NCBI GenBank assembly: GCA_045106735.1
Contig: JBGCEZ010000069.1
Location: forward strand, 1-64,000
Direction of reading: 5' to 3'
From: JBGCEZ01 sp045106735
GTDB lineage: Bacteria; Planctomycetota; Phycisphaerae; Phycisphaerales; SM1A02
DNA length: 64,000 nucleotides
Part shown: positions 41,434-51,060 of the stretch, one piece after another
Numbering within the stretch: position 1 is the stretch's first letter
Layout of the letters: the number at the start of each line of letters is the position of its first letter
Notes under the pieces: model-generated
The model's input: only the letters and a program-made list of their open reading frames with translations
Database searches by the model: none
Told to the model about the DNA's origin: nothing
Made by a program: the position numbers and the translations under genes

Positions 41434-44310
41434 TCAGGGGCCCTCGAGCAACTCTTCGGCCAGGTCGTCATCGATCCCGCGCATCAGCTCCGCGGCCTGG
41501 CGGGTGACGAGGTACTCCGCCGGGCGGACGCGTTCGGCATCGTCGGCGACATCGATCATGGCTTCGGCGATGGCGATGGCCAGGGCTCGGTCGGCGGCGT
41601 TCAGGGCCGGCGAATCGTTCCCGGCGTCGCCCAGATCCTGGATCGGATTGAAGCCGCTCACGCCGCCGTTGCGCACGACCTCAAGCAATGACAGGGCCAT
41701 CTGTTGGTGGGCGAGCCGGCGTTGGTCGGCCCGTTGGGGCGCGGATCCGGCTCCGCGTCCGCGGGGCTCGGGGGCGGGGCTGGCGTACCAGGTTTGCAGA
41801 TTGGCCAGCCGGCGTTCCAGGGCGTGGCGGGTGCGCTCGGCGTCGTCCTGAAAGAACTCGATGCGATGTTCGCTGCCGAGGATCGCGGCAAAGGCGGCGG
41901 TGGCTTCCGGATTGGTGGGCTCAACATCCACCCAGCGGAGTGCGGCTTCCATGCCTTCGTCGAAGATCTCGCGGGCGCGTTCGCCGTCTTGCTTGGTGCG
42001 AGCGGTCCAAATCCCGGCGCGAAGGGCCGACCAGGTCACCGCGCTCAGGGTGTCGGGTCGGTCGCGGAAAAGGCCACGCAGGTCGCGGGATCGGTCCAGT
42101 GCTTCCAAGCTGGATGCGAGTCCCTGCTCGTCCCGGGACAGTTCGATGACGGCGTCGGTTTCGGCCCACAGCGACTCAACCAGCAGGCGACCCTCGGCCA
42201 GCTTCGGATCGCCGGTTTCGAGCAGCCGCTCGGCCGCTTCGACCGCCTGGCTGGCGACGCGCTCGGCTTCCTCGAACTCGCCGATCTTGCGCAGGGCTTG
42301 GGCGAGGTCGATGCCGGTGGCGGCCGAGGCCCGCGCGAGCCGGGGATCCTCAGGCCGACGTTCGCGGAGCGCGCTGACGATGTCCGCCGCGCGCCGGTAC
42401 GCCGGGACACTTGGCGCGACGTCCTCGCTGCCAGCGGTCCACTCGATGCCCTGCAGGTCGCCGAGCTTGCGGTAGGTGCCGGCGAGCATGAGGCCGAGCT
42501 GCGGGTTCGAGGTGACCGCGTCGCCGATCCGCGCTTCCAACTCGGCGATGCGTTCGGTGGCGTCGCCGATGAGGGCGCGCCGTTCCAGGCTGGATTCGGT
42601 GTCCGTCAGTCGGTCGGTGATCTCGTTGACGACTTCGTCGGCCAGCGCGATCATGGGTTGGCGGACGCCGCGCGCCGCAGCTCCATCGTCGCGGCGGCCT
42701 GGGCCGCGATCGGCCCGTCGTTCCGGTCGGCGGTCGGGGTCGAAGCGCGACCCACGGCCGGGATTGGTGTCCGCACCGGCTCCGGCGCCAGCCCCGACGC
42801 CCGTTCCGGGATTGTTGTTCGGAGTACGGGCCGCGCCGCGGGCGAAGGCTGACGGTCGGGCACGTTCGATGTCCGCGGCGATCATCATCGGCCACGCGGT
42901 GATGTCTTCGTCGACGGCGCCAGTTGCGGGTGTCGTGGGCAGTCCACCGGAGAGTGCGGTTTGTAACTCTTCGAGTTCCTGTTCAATCGCGTCGTTGCGT
43001 TCGCGTTGCTCTTGTTCGGCGCGTTGGCTGGCCGCGAGGTCGTCCAGGGCACGGGACGATCGCAACCACAGTCCGGTCATCATGGCCGCGCCGCCGACCA
43101 GCAGCACGAGCGCGGTGCCAGCCAGGGCCACAGCGCCGCGATGCCGTCGGACGAAACGTTGAACGCGCTCGTTGCGCGCCGGCGTCCGAGCGTCAACGAA
43201 TACGCCGTTTCGCCAACGTTCAAGGTCGTCGGCGAGCGCATCGACGGTGCTGTAGCGATCTTCGCGGTCGGGCGCGAGGGCCGTCCGGATCACCGCGTCG
43301 AGGTCGCGGTCGACGGTGGGATCGAACGCCGCGGGGCTGGAGGCGGCCGATTGTTTCTGCGCGAGCAAGGCGCCGGCCGGGCCGTCGTCGACTTGGTGCG
43401 GCACGCGACCAGCGATCAGCTCGAACAACACCACGCCAAGGGCGTAGACGTCGGTACGAATGTCGACGGCGTCGCGGCCGCCGGCGAACTGCTCGGGGCT
43501 CATGTACACCGGCGTGCCGATGAGTCCGACGGTCGTGGTGTGCGAGGGGCTCGTGTTGTTCGATGTGTTGCCGTCGCTGTTGCCGGTGTCGTTGTCGGTG
43601 TCGGTGTCCGTGTCATGGCCATCGCCGCGGCTGGCGTCTGCGACCGAGACATCGTGCCCGCCGCCAGTTGGCTGCCGGCCGTCCTCATCGACGGCGATGC
43701 CGAAGTCGATGATGCGGAGCCGGCCTTCGTGGTCGACGAGCATGTTTGCCGGCTTCAGGTCGCGGTGGATGACGCCTCGCTGGTGGGCATGGTGCACCGC
43801 GGCGCAGGCATCTTCGATGAGCTGCACGCGGGCCGCGCGGTCCAGGCCAGCGGATTGGGCGAAGCGGGTCAGCGGCCGCCCGTCTTCCACCAATTCCATG
43901 GCGATCCACGGTCGCTCGGGTCCCTCTTCGTCGGCGGCGAGCACGCCGGCGGCAAACACGCGGGCGATCGCCGGGTGGTCGACGCGGGCGAGCAGATCCG
44001 CTTCTGCTTCAAAGCGGGCCCGGGCCACCGGATCGCCGACCCGGCGGTGCAGCAACTTGATCGCCACGCGCCGGCGCGGCCGGTGCTGTTCGGCGGCCAG
44101 CACGACGCCGGAACCGCCGCCGCCGATCGCCTCGTGCAGCGTGAATCCGGGAATCGAGCCGGGGTTGTTCGGCACGGGATTCGCGCCGGCGCTCGAGCCG
44201 AGTCGATCCGTCGCCCCGGTGCCGGCCGAGGACCGCGCGTCGTCCGTGCCGTGCAGGCTGACGGTGCGTGCGTCCATGGGATCCAGCGGCTCGGGGGGCG
44301 GAGGATTCAT
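41434..44310 (-). CDS. Transmembrane Ser/Thr protein kinase with activation-loop insertion
   Basis: 958 residues. Kinase motifs: GGGGSGVVLA loop, VAIKLL (Lys85), HRDLKPANML (Asp184), DFG (Asp202), PVYMSPEQ (Glu273) and DVYALGVVLFELI. DFG to SPE spans 71 residues, two to three times the usual activation segment, because of a Gly/Asp/Thr/Asn/Ser-rich insert (DTDTDTDNDTGN and SNNTSPSHTTT). A single membrane helix lies at ~388-410 (LAGTALVLLVGGAAMMTGLW), after which an extracytoplasmic region of ~540 residues resembles TPR-like helices (ALRKIGEFEEAERVASQAVE). ATG 44310 overlaps the lspA stop (ATGA), so it is co-translated with lspA and ispE. Target unknown. Confidence 0.9.
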   Translation of the reverse strand: MNPPPPEPLDPMDARTVSLHGTDDARSSAGTGATDRLGSSAGANPVPNNPGSIPGFTLHEAIGGGGSGVVLAAEQHRPRRRVAIKLLHRRVGDPVARARFEAEADLLARVDHPAIARVFAAGVLAADEEGPERPWIAMELVEDGRPLTRFAQSAGLDRAARVQLIEDACAAVHHAHQRGVIHRDLKPANMLVDHEGRLRIIDFGIAVDEDGRQPTGGGHDVSVADASRGDGHDTDTDTDNDTGNSDGNTSNNTSPSHTTTVGLIGTPVYMSPEQFAGGRDAVDIRTDVYALGVVLFELIAGRVPHQVDDGPAGALLAQKQSAASSPAAFDPTVDRDLDAVIRTALAPDREDRYSTVDALADDLERWRNGVFVDARTPARNERVQRFVRRHRGAVALAGTALVLLVGGAAMMTGLWLRSSRALDDLAASQRAEQEQRERNDAIEQELEELQTALSGGLPTTPATGAVDEDITAWPMMIAADIERARPSAFARGAARTPNNNPGTGVGAGAGAGADTNPGRGSRFDPDRRPERRADRGPGRRDDGAAARGVRQPMIALADEVVNEITDRLTDTESSLERRALIGDATERIAELEARIGDAVTSNPQLGLMLAGTYRKLGDLQGIEWTAGSEDVAPSVPAYRRAADIVSALRERRPEDPRLARASAATGIDLAQALRKIGEFEEAERVASQAVEAAERLLETGDPKLAEGRLLVESLWAETDAVIELSRDEQGLASSLEALDRSRDLRGLFRDRPDTLSAVTWSALRAGIWTARTKQDGERAREIFDEGMEAALRWVDVEPTNPEATAAFAAILGSEHRIEFFQDDAERTRHALERRLANLQTWYASPAPEPRGRGAGSAPQRADQRRLAHQQMALSLLEVVRNGGVSGFNPIQDLGDAGNDSPALNAADRALAIAIAEAMIDVADDAERVRPAEYLVTRQAAELMRGIDDDLAEELLEGP

Positions 44311-44978
44311 GCTGATGGCGTGGCCGGGCGCGACGGCGCACCGGTCTCCGATTCGTCCGCGTCCGCGTCCACGCGTTCGCCGCGGTAGATGCGCACCATG
44401 ATCCAGCCCAGGCCGACGACCAGGCAGACGTCGGCGAAGTTGAAGATCCAGGGATACAGCTCGGGATTGCCGCCGGGCCACTTCCATCCGAACGGCAAAT
44501 GCACGCCGGGGAACAGCAGGAACATGTCGCGCACGCCGCCGTGGAAGATGCGGTCGTACAGATTGCCGAACGCGCCGCCGAGCACCGCGGCCAGCGCCAT
44601 GTGGTGGATCCAGTCGCGGCGCAGGGAGCGGGCGAAGATCCATGGAATCACGACCCCGGCAATCACGCTGAAGCCGACGAAGATCCAGCGCCGGCCTTGG
44701 CCGAGGCCAAAGACCGCGCCGTGGTTCACCGTCAAATGCAGGCCGAGCACCTTGGGCACCACGGTGCGAATCGGGTGCGGCGGAATCGCTTCCATGCGGC
44801 CAAGATCGTCGCGCACGATGGTGAACGGTTCCCCGGCCACGTGCTGAAAGGCCTCGTATTTGATGAACAGATCGGCGCCGAGCAGCAGAAGGGCAACGAT
44901 GGCGAAGCGCAGGATCGCCGGCCGGTGGGAACCGGCCAAGAGCGGGGCGGCGGGGCCGTCGGACGACGATCGACTCAC
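44307..44978 (-). CDS. lspA: Lipoprotein signal peptidase LspA
   Basis: 223 residues, four membrane helices. Family blocks: LTVNHGAVFG, GGAFGNLYDRIFHGGVRD (catalytic Asp142) and WIFNFADVCL (catalytic Asp183, FNxAD). LspA cleaves the signal peptides of prolipoproteins after lipid attachment. It is ~50 residues longer than E. coli LspA, with an insertion between the first helix and the NHG block (~45-75) and a polar tail. The start is GTG 44978, overlapping the ispE stop (GTGA), and its own stop overlaps the kinase ATG. Confidence 0.93.
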   Translation of the reverse strand: MSRSSSDGPAAPLLAGSHRPAILRFAIVALLLLGADLFIKYEAFQHVAGEPFTIVRDDLGRMEAIPPHPIRTVVPKVLGLHLTVNHGAVFGLGQGRRWIFVGFSVIAGVVIPWIFARSLRRDWIHHMALAAVLGGAFGNLYDRIFHGGVRDMFLLFPGVHLPFGWKWPGGNPELYPWIFNFADVCLVVGLGWIMVRIYRGERVDADADESETGAPSRPATPSA

Positions 44979-45946
44979 GAAGCTTCTCCCGGCGATGCAT
45001 CGTTGGCGGAGGCGGCGTTGGATGCACCGGATTCAACCGATGCCGTTTCGATGGGCTGCGGGCCGCCGCGGGTGATCGCGGCGACGGCGGGCAGGCCGAG
45101 TTGTTCGACGGTGGCCCGGGCCAGGTATTCGGCGTGCATGGGATCGTCGCACACGACAAAGAGCGTTGAGCCCGATCCCGAGAGGTGGGCGGGGCGTTCG
45201 GCCAGACCGGCGAACGTGGCGGCCACGTCCATGAGTTCAGGGTGCCGCCGCATGGCCGGCGGGGCCAGATCGTTGAACAGGGCGTCCGGGGCGGGCGCAC
45301 TGCCGGGGGTGAACAGCCGGCGGACTGCGTCTTCGCGGAGCGGTCCGGGGGACTGCGTGTCGAACTCGGCGTACACGGGCCCGGTGGGGCACGTCGTCTC
45401 CGGAAAGGCGAGCACCATCGGAATCGATGGCGTGTCGGCGTGCGGTTCGATCACTTCGCCGACGGCTCCGACGAACGCGCTGCCGCCGTCGAGCAGGAAC
45501 GGCACGTCACTGCCGAGCTCATGGGCGATGCGATGGCGATCGGCGGCGTCGAGGCTCAGGCCGAAGAGCCGTTCGAGCCCCACGATCATCGCGGCGGCGT
45601 CGGCCGAACCGCCGCCCAAGCCGCCGCCGACGGGGATCCGCTTGTCCAAACGGAGTTGCACCGGCAGTCGCCGGCCAATCGTCTGCTCCACCGCGAGGTG
45701 GGCCCGGACGGCCAGGTCGCTGGTGATGGACCAGTCGATGTCGGTGCGCCGGAGCGCATCGTCATGCCACAGGATCGCGTATCGGCTGAGCCGATCCTCT
45801 TCGAGCCGGGTCAAGAGCAGCTCGTCGCAGAGGTCGACCGTCGCCATCCAGGAAGCGATCGGATGCAGTCCGTCGGGCCGGGGCGGGCCCACGGCGAGGG
45901 CGAGGTTGACCTTGGCGGGCGCGTCGAGATGGATGGTGTCAGGCAC
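44975..45946 (-). CDS. ispE: 4-diphosphocytidyl-2-C-methyl-D-erythritol kinase IspE
   Basis: 323 residues from GTG 45946. GHMP-kinase features: PAKVNLAL (Lys12), IPVGGGLGGGSADAAA (~104-119, ATP loop with catalytic Asp116), HELGSDVPFLLDGGSAFV, and LSGSGSTLFVV near the C-terminus. IspE phosphorylates CDP-methylerythritol in the MEP isoprenoid pathway. No ATG fits before the conserved start; the frame is open further upstream, but that text is unlike IspE. First gene of an overlapping ispE-lspA-kinase unit. Confidence 0.92.
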   Translation of the reverse strand: MPDTIHLDAPAKVNLALAVGPPRPDGLHPIASWMATVDLCDELLLTRLEEDRLSRYAILWHDDALRRTDIDWSITSDLAVRAHLAVEQTIGRRLPVQLRLDKRIPVGGGLGGGSADAAAMIVGLERLFGLSLDAADRHRIAHELGSDVPFLLDGGSAFVGAVGEVIEPHADTPSIPMVLAFPETTCPTGPVYAEFDTQSPGPLREDAVRRLFTPGSAPAPDALFNDLAPPAMRRHPELMDVAATFAGLAERPAHLSGSGSTLFVVCDDPMHAEYLARATVEQLGLPAVAAITRGGPQPIETASVESGASNAASANDASPGEAS

Positions 45947-46158
45947 GGGGCGAGCATATCGCGGTCGAGGGCTCGATTCCGCCGCGGGTTGCCGGTGGAC
46001 GAAGAGTTCAACGGCGGGGTGGATTGTGCGCAAATGGGCGCTTTGCGTGCGCAAAAGCGGGTCCAGGGCCGGACTCGCGCAGCCGGTTCGCGCGACCTGA
46101 CGAATCCCGGCGCTCCCGTCCGCGACCCGGGCGGTTGGCGCGGACACAATCTCTCACC

Positions 46159-49100
46159 ATGCGACTCTTCAAGCGACTGTTCATCGTCTTCCTCATTCTC
46201 CTCGTCCTGCTGATCGTCCTGGTGGCGATCGCTCCGATGCTCGTTGCCCGCGGCGTCGGCCAGGGCGCGGTGGTCTCCCGGCTTGATGCCGCGGTCACCG
46301 GCGACGCGTCAGTGGACGCCATCCGGCCAAGCTGGTTCGGGTCCCAGGAGATCGACGGCCTGGTCCTCACCAGCGCCGACGGCCAGACCCGCATCGAGGC
46401 GGACGTCGCCGTCGACCACGGGCTCTTCGGATTGCTCTTCAGTCGACCGGCGGTGCTCGCGGTGAGCATGGGCGGCAAGGCCGTCGGATCGGTCGACGAG
46501 CAGGGCCGGACGAGCTTCGGCGATCTGTTCCCACCGGCCGATCCCGCGAAGTCATCGGAACCCAAGGAACCCGGTCCGGACGGTCCCGGCACGTTCACCT
46601 TGCCTACGGGACTGGACTTGACGCTGACCGGTCTGCGGGCCGAGTTGTCGCTGCCGGTGGACGGGGCGCAAGAAATCCTGACGATCAGCCAGCTCGCCGG
46701 TTCGGTGCAGTTGGAAGCCGGCCAGCCGGTGCGCGTCGACCTGGACTCGCCCACGAACTTTGCCGGTCGCGACGGATCGATCGCCATCGACGCGGTGATC
46801 CGCGACGTGTTCGGCGCGGACGCGATTGTCCGGCCCTTGGATGCGTCGATCGAATCGGCGACCGTCGCCCTCGCCGGCGTTCCGGTTCCCGCCGGCCCCG
46901 CGCCGGCCATGATCGAGTCGCTCACCATCGACGCGTCGGGCTCGCTCGCCACGCAGTTGAACGTCGAGTTTGAGAGCCTCGCCCGCATCGGCGACGCCAC
47001 CGAGTCGAGTGCCTTCCAGGCCAACGCGGTCATCGACACGCTCGTTCGTGATGGCGCGATCGACGTGGGCGGCGCGACCTACGAGATCACCGCCGATGGA
47101 CGGGGCATGCCGACCGCCATCGCCCAGCCGTTCCTGGAAGGGCGCGGCGTCGTGCTCGCCCGCGACCTGGGCCCGACGCTGGAAGTCGACGTCAAGCTTT
47201 CGAGCCAGCCCGGTCAGCCGGTGACGGTCAAGGCCCGCGGCAGTGCGCTGAGCTTGGACATCGGCGGCACGATGCGCGATGCTCGTTTGATCGACATCAC
47301 CCGCGCGACGCTGTCGGCCACCGCGCACCCGGAACTGCTCGCCCACTACGCACCGTCGGTCGAACTCGCCGCGCCGGCGCCGATGACGGTCACCGTCGAT
47401 CCGTTCACGCTTGATCTCGACGGACTGGCCGAGGGCGTGCTGCCTCCGGCGGTGCAGGCGACGATCGACGCGCCGCAGCCGCTCCGCCTGACAATGCTGG
47501 CCGCGGCCGAAGGCGAAACGGCCGCCGATGCCGATGCCGATGCCGCGAACGCCGAGCCCGCCGCGCCGACCATCATCAACCTCGCCGGCCTGAAGATTCG
47601 CGCCGCCCTCGCGCCGGCCCGCACGGCCCAGGCCGGCGGCGGGGTGGTCAGTGCCGACGTCGCCCCGAACTTCGATGTCGCCCTCAGCGCCAGCCGGGCC
47701 ACCGTGTCGCACGCCGCCCTCACGCTCCCCCTGTCAATCGACCGGCTCGAAGCATCCGGCCGCGGCGATCTGGACTTCGCCGCTCCGCTGAACGCCGCGG
47801 TCCGCGGGTCGCTGTCGAGTTCGGCCGGCACCGTCGCCGAGTTGGACCTCAGCGCGATCGCGACCTTGCCGCCGTCGAACGCGGACGCGGGCGCCGCGGG
47901 CGACGCACCCGCCGCCGCGCCCGAGATCAACGACCTCAAGCTGGTCCTGAGTCGCATCGCCCCGGCCGCTCTCGAGTCCACGCTCGGGCTCGACGCCGGC
48001 ACGATGTCGGACTGGACCGGCGGCGGGGGCGACGTGACCGTGACCGGCCCGGTGGCTTGGCCGGGCGGTACGCGACCCGCCAGCTCCGCCGAGGGCGTCG
48101 AACTCCCGCCCGTACAGCTCGAAGCGGCCTTCCCGGGACTCGCCGGCCAGGTCAACGTCGGCTTCGACGGCGAAGCGGTGCATGCATCGATCCCCGGGGC
48201 GCTGCGCCTGCGACCCCCGGCGGCCACGATCAACCGCATCCTCGCCCCCAAGCCGGCGGAGGATGGCACGCCGCCGTCGGCCCAAGCGGTGGCCGCGGCG
48301 CTCACGGTGCGCGGCACGCCCAGCGGCGTCCTGCAACTCGATCGCGCTGTTGTGCCGCTCGGCCTGTTCGGCGACGAAAACGTGGCCGAGGCGGGCCAGG
48401 CCGTGCGACTGAACGCGCGGCTGCGGACCGACGCCTTGAGTCTGGTGCGCGGCAGCCAAGCTGTCGAGTTGCCGGCCCACGACACGCGGATCAACGCCGA
48501 GTCGCTGGATGTGTTGCGCTTGGTGATCGCGCCGCCGGCGTCGGCCGGTGCTGGTGCCGGTGCTGGCTCTGGACCTGGTGCTGGCTCCGGCGCCCCCAAG
48601 GCCCCCGCCGCCCCCGGTTCCCTCAACGCTGAACTGACGGTCCGCGGCCTCATCGCCGGCGGCGAGCTTGCCCCCGGTGCCGCCCGTCTCGATGGCACGG
48701 CCACGATCAATCAGTTGCCGACCGGACTCATCGGCGCGTTCGTGCCCAGCGGCGGCCTGCTCTCGGCCGCAATCGGACCGACCGTGCAAGCAACCGTCAC
48801 CGCCGACGGATTCTCCCGCGACGCGGGCACCGTCGCGCTGGACGCCCGAGCCGACTACGGATCCGTCGCGGCCACGATTCGCGGCGACAAGGGCGCGTTC
48901 GTGGTCGATGCCGAACAGCCGGTGACCGCCACCCTGGACGTGCACCCGGCCCTGCAGACGCAGATCTTGTCGCGGATCCAGCCGATCTTCAGCGGCGTCT
49001 CGACGAGCGACGGGCCGCTGAGCCTGGTGGTTGGCCCGGCCCGCTTCGATCCCGAGGCCGGCGTGAGCACCGCGTTCGCCGACTTCAATTTGACGTCCGG

Positions 49101-49596
49101 ACGCGTGACCTTCGAGCAGGGCTTCGAGTTCCTGTCGGTGCTTTCCTTCTTCGACCGGTCGGCCGGTGGCGACAAGATCCAGGCGATGATTCCGCCGATC
49201 AAGGGTCGCCTGCAGTCGGGCGTGGTCTCAACCGACGGCACCACGATCGAATTCACCAAGGGGGCCGCGCTGTCCTTCAAGCCCGGGTCGAGCTACGACC
49301 TGGCCTCCGGGAACATCGACATGCAGGCGGAATTCCCGCTGAAGTTCCTCGGCAGCGTCTTCCGCGAAGCCCGCGGCATCACCGACGACATCAAGGTGCC
49401 GCTGCTGGCCAAGGGACCGGCGTCCACGACCAAGCTGGCCGTTGATCCGTCCTTTGACGTCGCTGGCGCACTGGTCGACGCCGGCGTCCGCGGCCTCATC
49501 GAGAAGGAAATCGGCGACAAGTTGCCCGGCGTGGGCGACGCGATCGGCGACTTGCTTCGCGGTCTGGGTGGAGACAAGAAGAAGGACGGCGAGTAA
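46159..49596 (+). CDS. AsmA-like large periplasmic protein with N-terminal anchor
   Basis: 1145 residues. MRLFKRLFIVFLILLVLLIV starts an N-terminal membrane helix. The rest is long, beta-rich and Ala/Pro/Gly-rich, repeatedly showing strands such as VDVDLDS-type text (RVDLDSPTNFAGRDGSIAID) that suit a repeating beta-groove. The C-terminal block GRVTFEQGFEFLSVLSFFDR and KGPASTTKLAVDPSFDVAG, ending DKLPGVGDAIGDLLRGLGGD, resembles the C-terminal module of AsmA/YhdP/TamB-like proteins, which carry lipids between membranes. The assignment is inferred from shape; no catalytic motif exists. ATG 46159 is the first start before the anchor. Confidence 0.75.
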   Translation: MRLFKRLFIVFLILLVLLIVLVAIAPMLVARGVGQGAVVSRLDAAVTGDASVDAIRPSWFGSQEIDGLVLTSADGQTRIEADVAVDHGLFGLLFSRPAVLAVSMGGKAVGSVDEQGRTSFGDLFPPADPAKSSEPKEPGPDGPGTFTLPTGLDLTLTGLRAELSLPVDGAQEILTISQLAGSVQLEAGQPVRVDLDSPTNFAGRDGSIAIDAVIRDVFGADAIVRPLDASIESATVALAGVPVPAGPAPAMIESLTIDASGSLATQLNVEFESLARIGDATESSAFQANAVIDTLVRDGAIDVGGATYEITADGRGMPTAIAQPFLEGRGVVLARDLGPTLEVDVKLSSQPGQPVTVKARGSALSLDIGGTMRDARLIDITRATLSATAHPELLAHYAPSVELAAPAPMTVTVDPFTLDLDGLAEGVLPPAVQATIDAPQPLRLTMLAAAEGETAADADADAANAEPAAPTIINLAGLKIRAALAPARTAQAGGGVVSADVAPNFDVALSASRATVSHAALTLPLSIDRLEASGRGDLDFAAPLNAAVRGSLSSSAGTVAELDLSAIATLPPSNADAGAAGDAPAAAPEINDLKLVLSRIAPAALESTLGLDAGTMSDWTGGGGDVTVTGPVAWPGGTRPASSAEGVELPPVQLEAAFPGLAGQVNVGFDGEAVHASIPGALRLRPPAATINRILAPKPAEDGTPPSAQAVAAALTVRGTPSGVLQLDRAVVPLGLFGDENVAEAGQAVRLNARLRTDALSLVRGSQAVELPAHDTRINAESLDVLRLVIAPPASAGAGAGAGSGPGAGSGAPKAPAAPGSLNAELTVRGLIAGGELAPGAARLDGTATINQLPTGLIGAFVPSGGLLSAAIGPTVQATVTADGFSRDAGTVALDARADYGSVAATIRGDKGAFVVDAEQPVTATLDVHPALQTQILSRIQPIFSGVSTSDGPLSLVVGPARFDPEAGVSTAFADFNLTSGRVTFEQGFEFLSVLSFFDRSAGGDKIQAMIPPIKGRLQSGVVSTDGTTIEFTKGAALSFKPGSSYDLASGNIDMQAEFPLKFLGSVFREARGITDDIKVPLLAKGPASTTKLAVDPSFDVAGALVDAGVRGLIEKEIGDKLPGVGDAIGDLLRGLGGDKKKDGE

Positions 49597-49618
49597 CGGC
49601 GGAGCCGTCCGGGGTCAT

Positions 49619-49903
49619 GTGTCCGAGGTGTCGCCAGTGCGCTGGTTCGCGCCGCGTGCTGATGCGGTACGGGACGAGCGACATCGTGTTGGCCGCGATG
49701 TTCGGGGCATCGTGCTGGTGCTGATGCTGCTTTCATCGTTCCGGCAACGCGAGTGCCTGGGGTGCGGGGCAGTGTTCTTGCGGCCCATGCCGCCATTGAT
49801 GGTCGCGGTCGGGCTGTCGATCGCGCTCGCCGCGGCGGCGATGGGCATGGGGTACCTCTTCAGCCAGGCGCCGTTCGGCCCGTCGCCCTTCACTCAACGC
49901 TGA
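49619..49903 (+). CDS. Possible small membrane protein
   Basis: 94 codons from GTG 49619 (or 60 residues from ATG 49724). The C-terminal part has a CLGCGAVFLR knuckle and a hydrophobic helix (LMVAVGLSIALAAAAMGMGY). It follows the AsmA-like gene by 22 bp and overlaps the convergent NIF3-like gene by 14 bp. No family recognised and no strong ribosome binding site, so this remains tentative. Confidence 0.35.
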   Translation: MSEVSPVRWFAPRADAVRDERHRVGRDVRGIVLVLMLLSSFRQRECLGCGAVFLRPMPPLMVAVGLSIALAAAAMGMGYLFSQAPFGPSPFTQR

Positions 49904-51038
49904 AGCTGGCCCGGTCGCGCTCGCTGATCAGCAACCGGTCTGCGGCAATGTCCACGCCGGCCGCGGCCAGTCCGTCGATCATCCGCTGCCGCAGGTGCGG
50001 CAGGTAGCCGCGTTCCGTATTCGTGTGTCCGGGCAGGATGAGCGTGCAGCCGCGGGCGATCGCGGCCATCACGTCGTGGTGCCGCATCTCACCGGTCAGA
50101 AACAGGTCGCAGCCCTGGGCGATCGCGCTGTCGACCATCGACCCGCCGGCGCCGGCGCACGCGCCGATCACCGAGTGGCGTTCCGGGGCCTTGCGTGGTC
50201 GCGCGACCCGGACATGCTCCACGCCCATGGTTTCCTTGGCCCGCGTCACGACGTCCTGCAGCGTCGCCGGTTGGTCAAGCGTGAGCTTGCGGCCGCCGCC
50301 GATGGCGCGCTCGGGCTGCGGCTCCAGGCGAATGACGTCGATCGGCGCTTCTTCGTACGGGTGCACCTGCCGGATCGCGGTGATGGCCAGACCGAGGCAC
50401 TTCTCGGGGCAGACCATCTCCAGCCGAATTTCCGGCACGCGTTCGAGTTGGCCGGCGGTGCCGACGACGGGCGACGTTCCCTCGGCCCCCCTGAACGTTC
50501 CCGTGCCCGGCGTCTCGAACGAGCACAGTTGGTAGTCGCCGATGTTGCCCGCGCCGATCGTGGCCAGGGTCGCGCGAATCCGCTCGACCGCATCACGCGG
50601 GGCGAAGGTCACGATCTTGCACTCGGCGCCCCCGGCGACGGCCGAGTACGGTGTGAGCGCCCGGACGTCGCCCGAACCCAGTCCGCTCACGAGCCAGTCG
50701 GTCAGTCCGTTCTCCGCCGCGTCGAGCGCGGTGTGCGGGCTGTACACGGCCAGGTCGGCCCGGGCCGCCCGCAGCACGATCCGCTGCTTCTCCGCCGCGT
50801 CGGTCAAACGCTTCAGCGGATCAAAGATCGGCGGGTGGTAGGCCACCAGGAGGTTGACGCCGCGGGCGATCGCCTCGTCGAGGACGTCTTCCGTCAGGTC
50901 GATCGTGAACATGATCGACGCCGCGTCCCAGGCCGGCGACCCGATGAGCAGCCCAACGTTGTCCCACGACTCGGCTCCCGTGAGCGGGGCGATCGTTTCG
51001 AGGACGGCGGTGACGTCATGCACGGATGGAGTGGACAT
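49890..51038 (-). CDS. NIF3-like / DUF34 dinuclear-metal protein
   Basis: 382 residues. Family landmarks: LTGAESWDNVGLLIGSP (WDNxGL), LLVAYHPPIF (His metal-ligand block), VYSPHTALDAAENGLTDWL, GAGGSMVDSAIAQGCDLFLT, TGEMRHHDVMAA and a GHTNTERGYLPHL end. A ~110-residue insert in the middle (~155-270) is the PII-like domain present in the longer YqfO-type members. NIF3 proteins form toroidal hexamers with a dinuclear metal site; proposed roles include GTP cyclohydrolase-related and nucleoside hydrolysis. It ends 14 bp inside a tentative convergent ORF. Confidence 0.9.
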   Translation of the reverse strand: MSTPSVHDVTAVLETIAPLTGAESWDNVGLLIGSPAWDAASIMFTIDLTEDVLDEAIARGVNLLVAYHPPIFDPLKRLTDAAEKQRIVLRAARADLAVYSPHTALDAAENGLTDWLVSGLGSGDVRALTPYSAVAGGAECKIVTFAPRDAVERIRATLATIGAGNIGDYQLCSFETPGTGTFRGAEGTSPVVGTAGQLERVPEIRLEMVCPEKCLGLAITAIRQVHPYEEAPIDVIRLEPQPERAIGGGRKLTLDQPATLQDVVTRAKETMGVEHVRVARPRKAPERHSVIGACAGAGGSMVDSAIAQGCDLFLTGEMRHHDVMAAIARGCTLILPGHTNTERGYLPHLRQRMIDGLAAAGVDIAADRLLISERDRASFSVE

Positions 51039-51060
51039 GCCGTCAGGATACCGGCGGGCT

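Noticed and set aside
44307..45300. Extension of the kinase frame upstream through lspA and ispE
   Set aside because: The extra ~330 codons are His/Pro/Arg-rich antisense-like text in another frame of two well-supported genes; ATG 44310 overlaps the lspA stop and suits the kinase.
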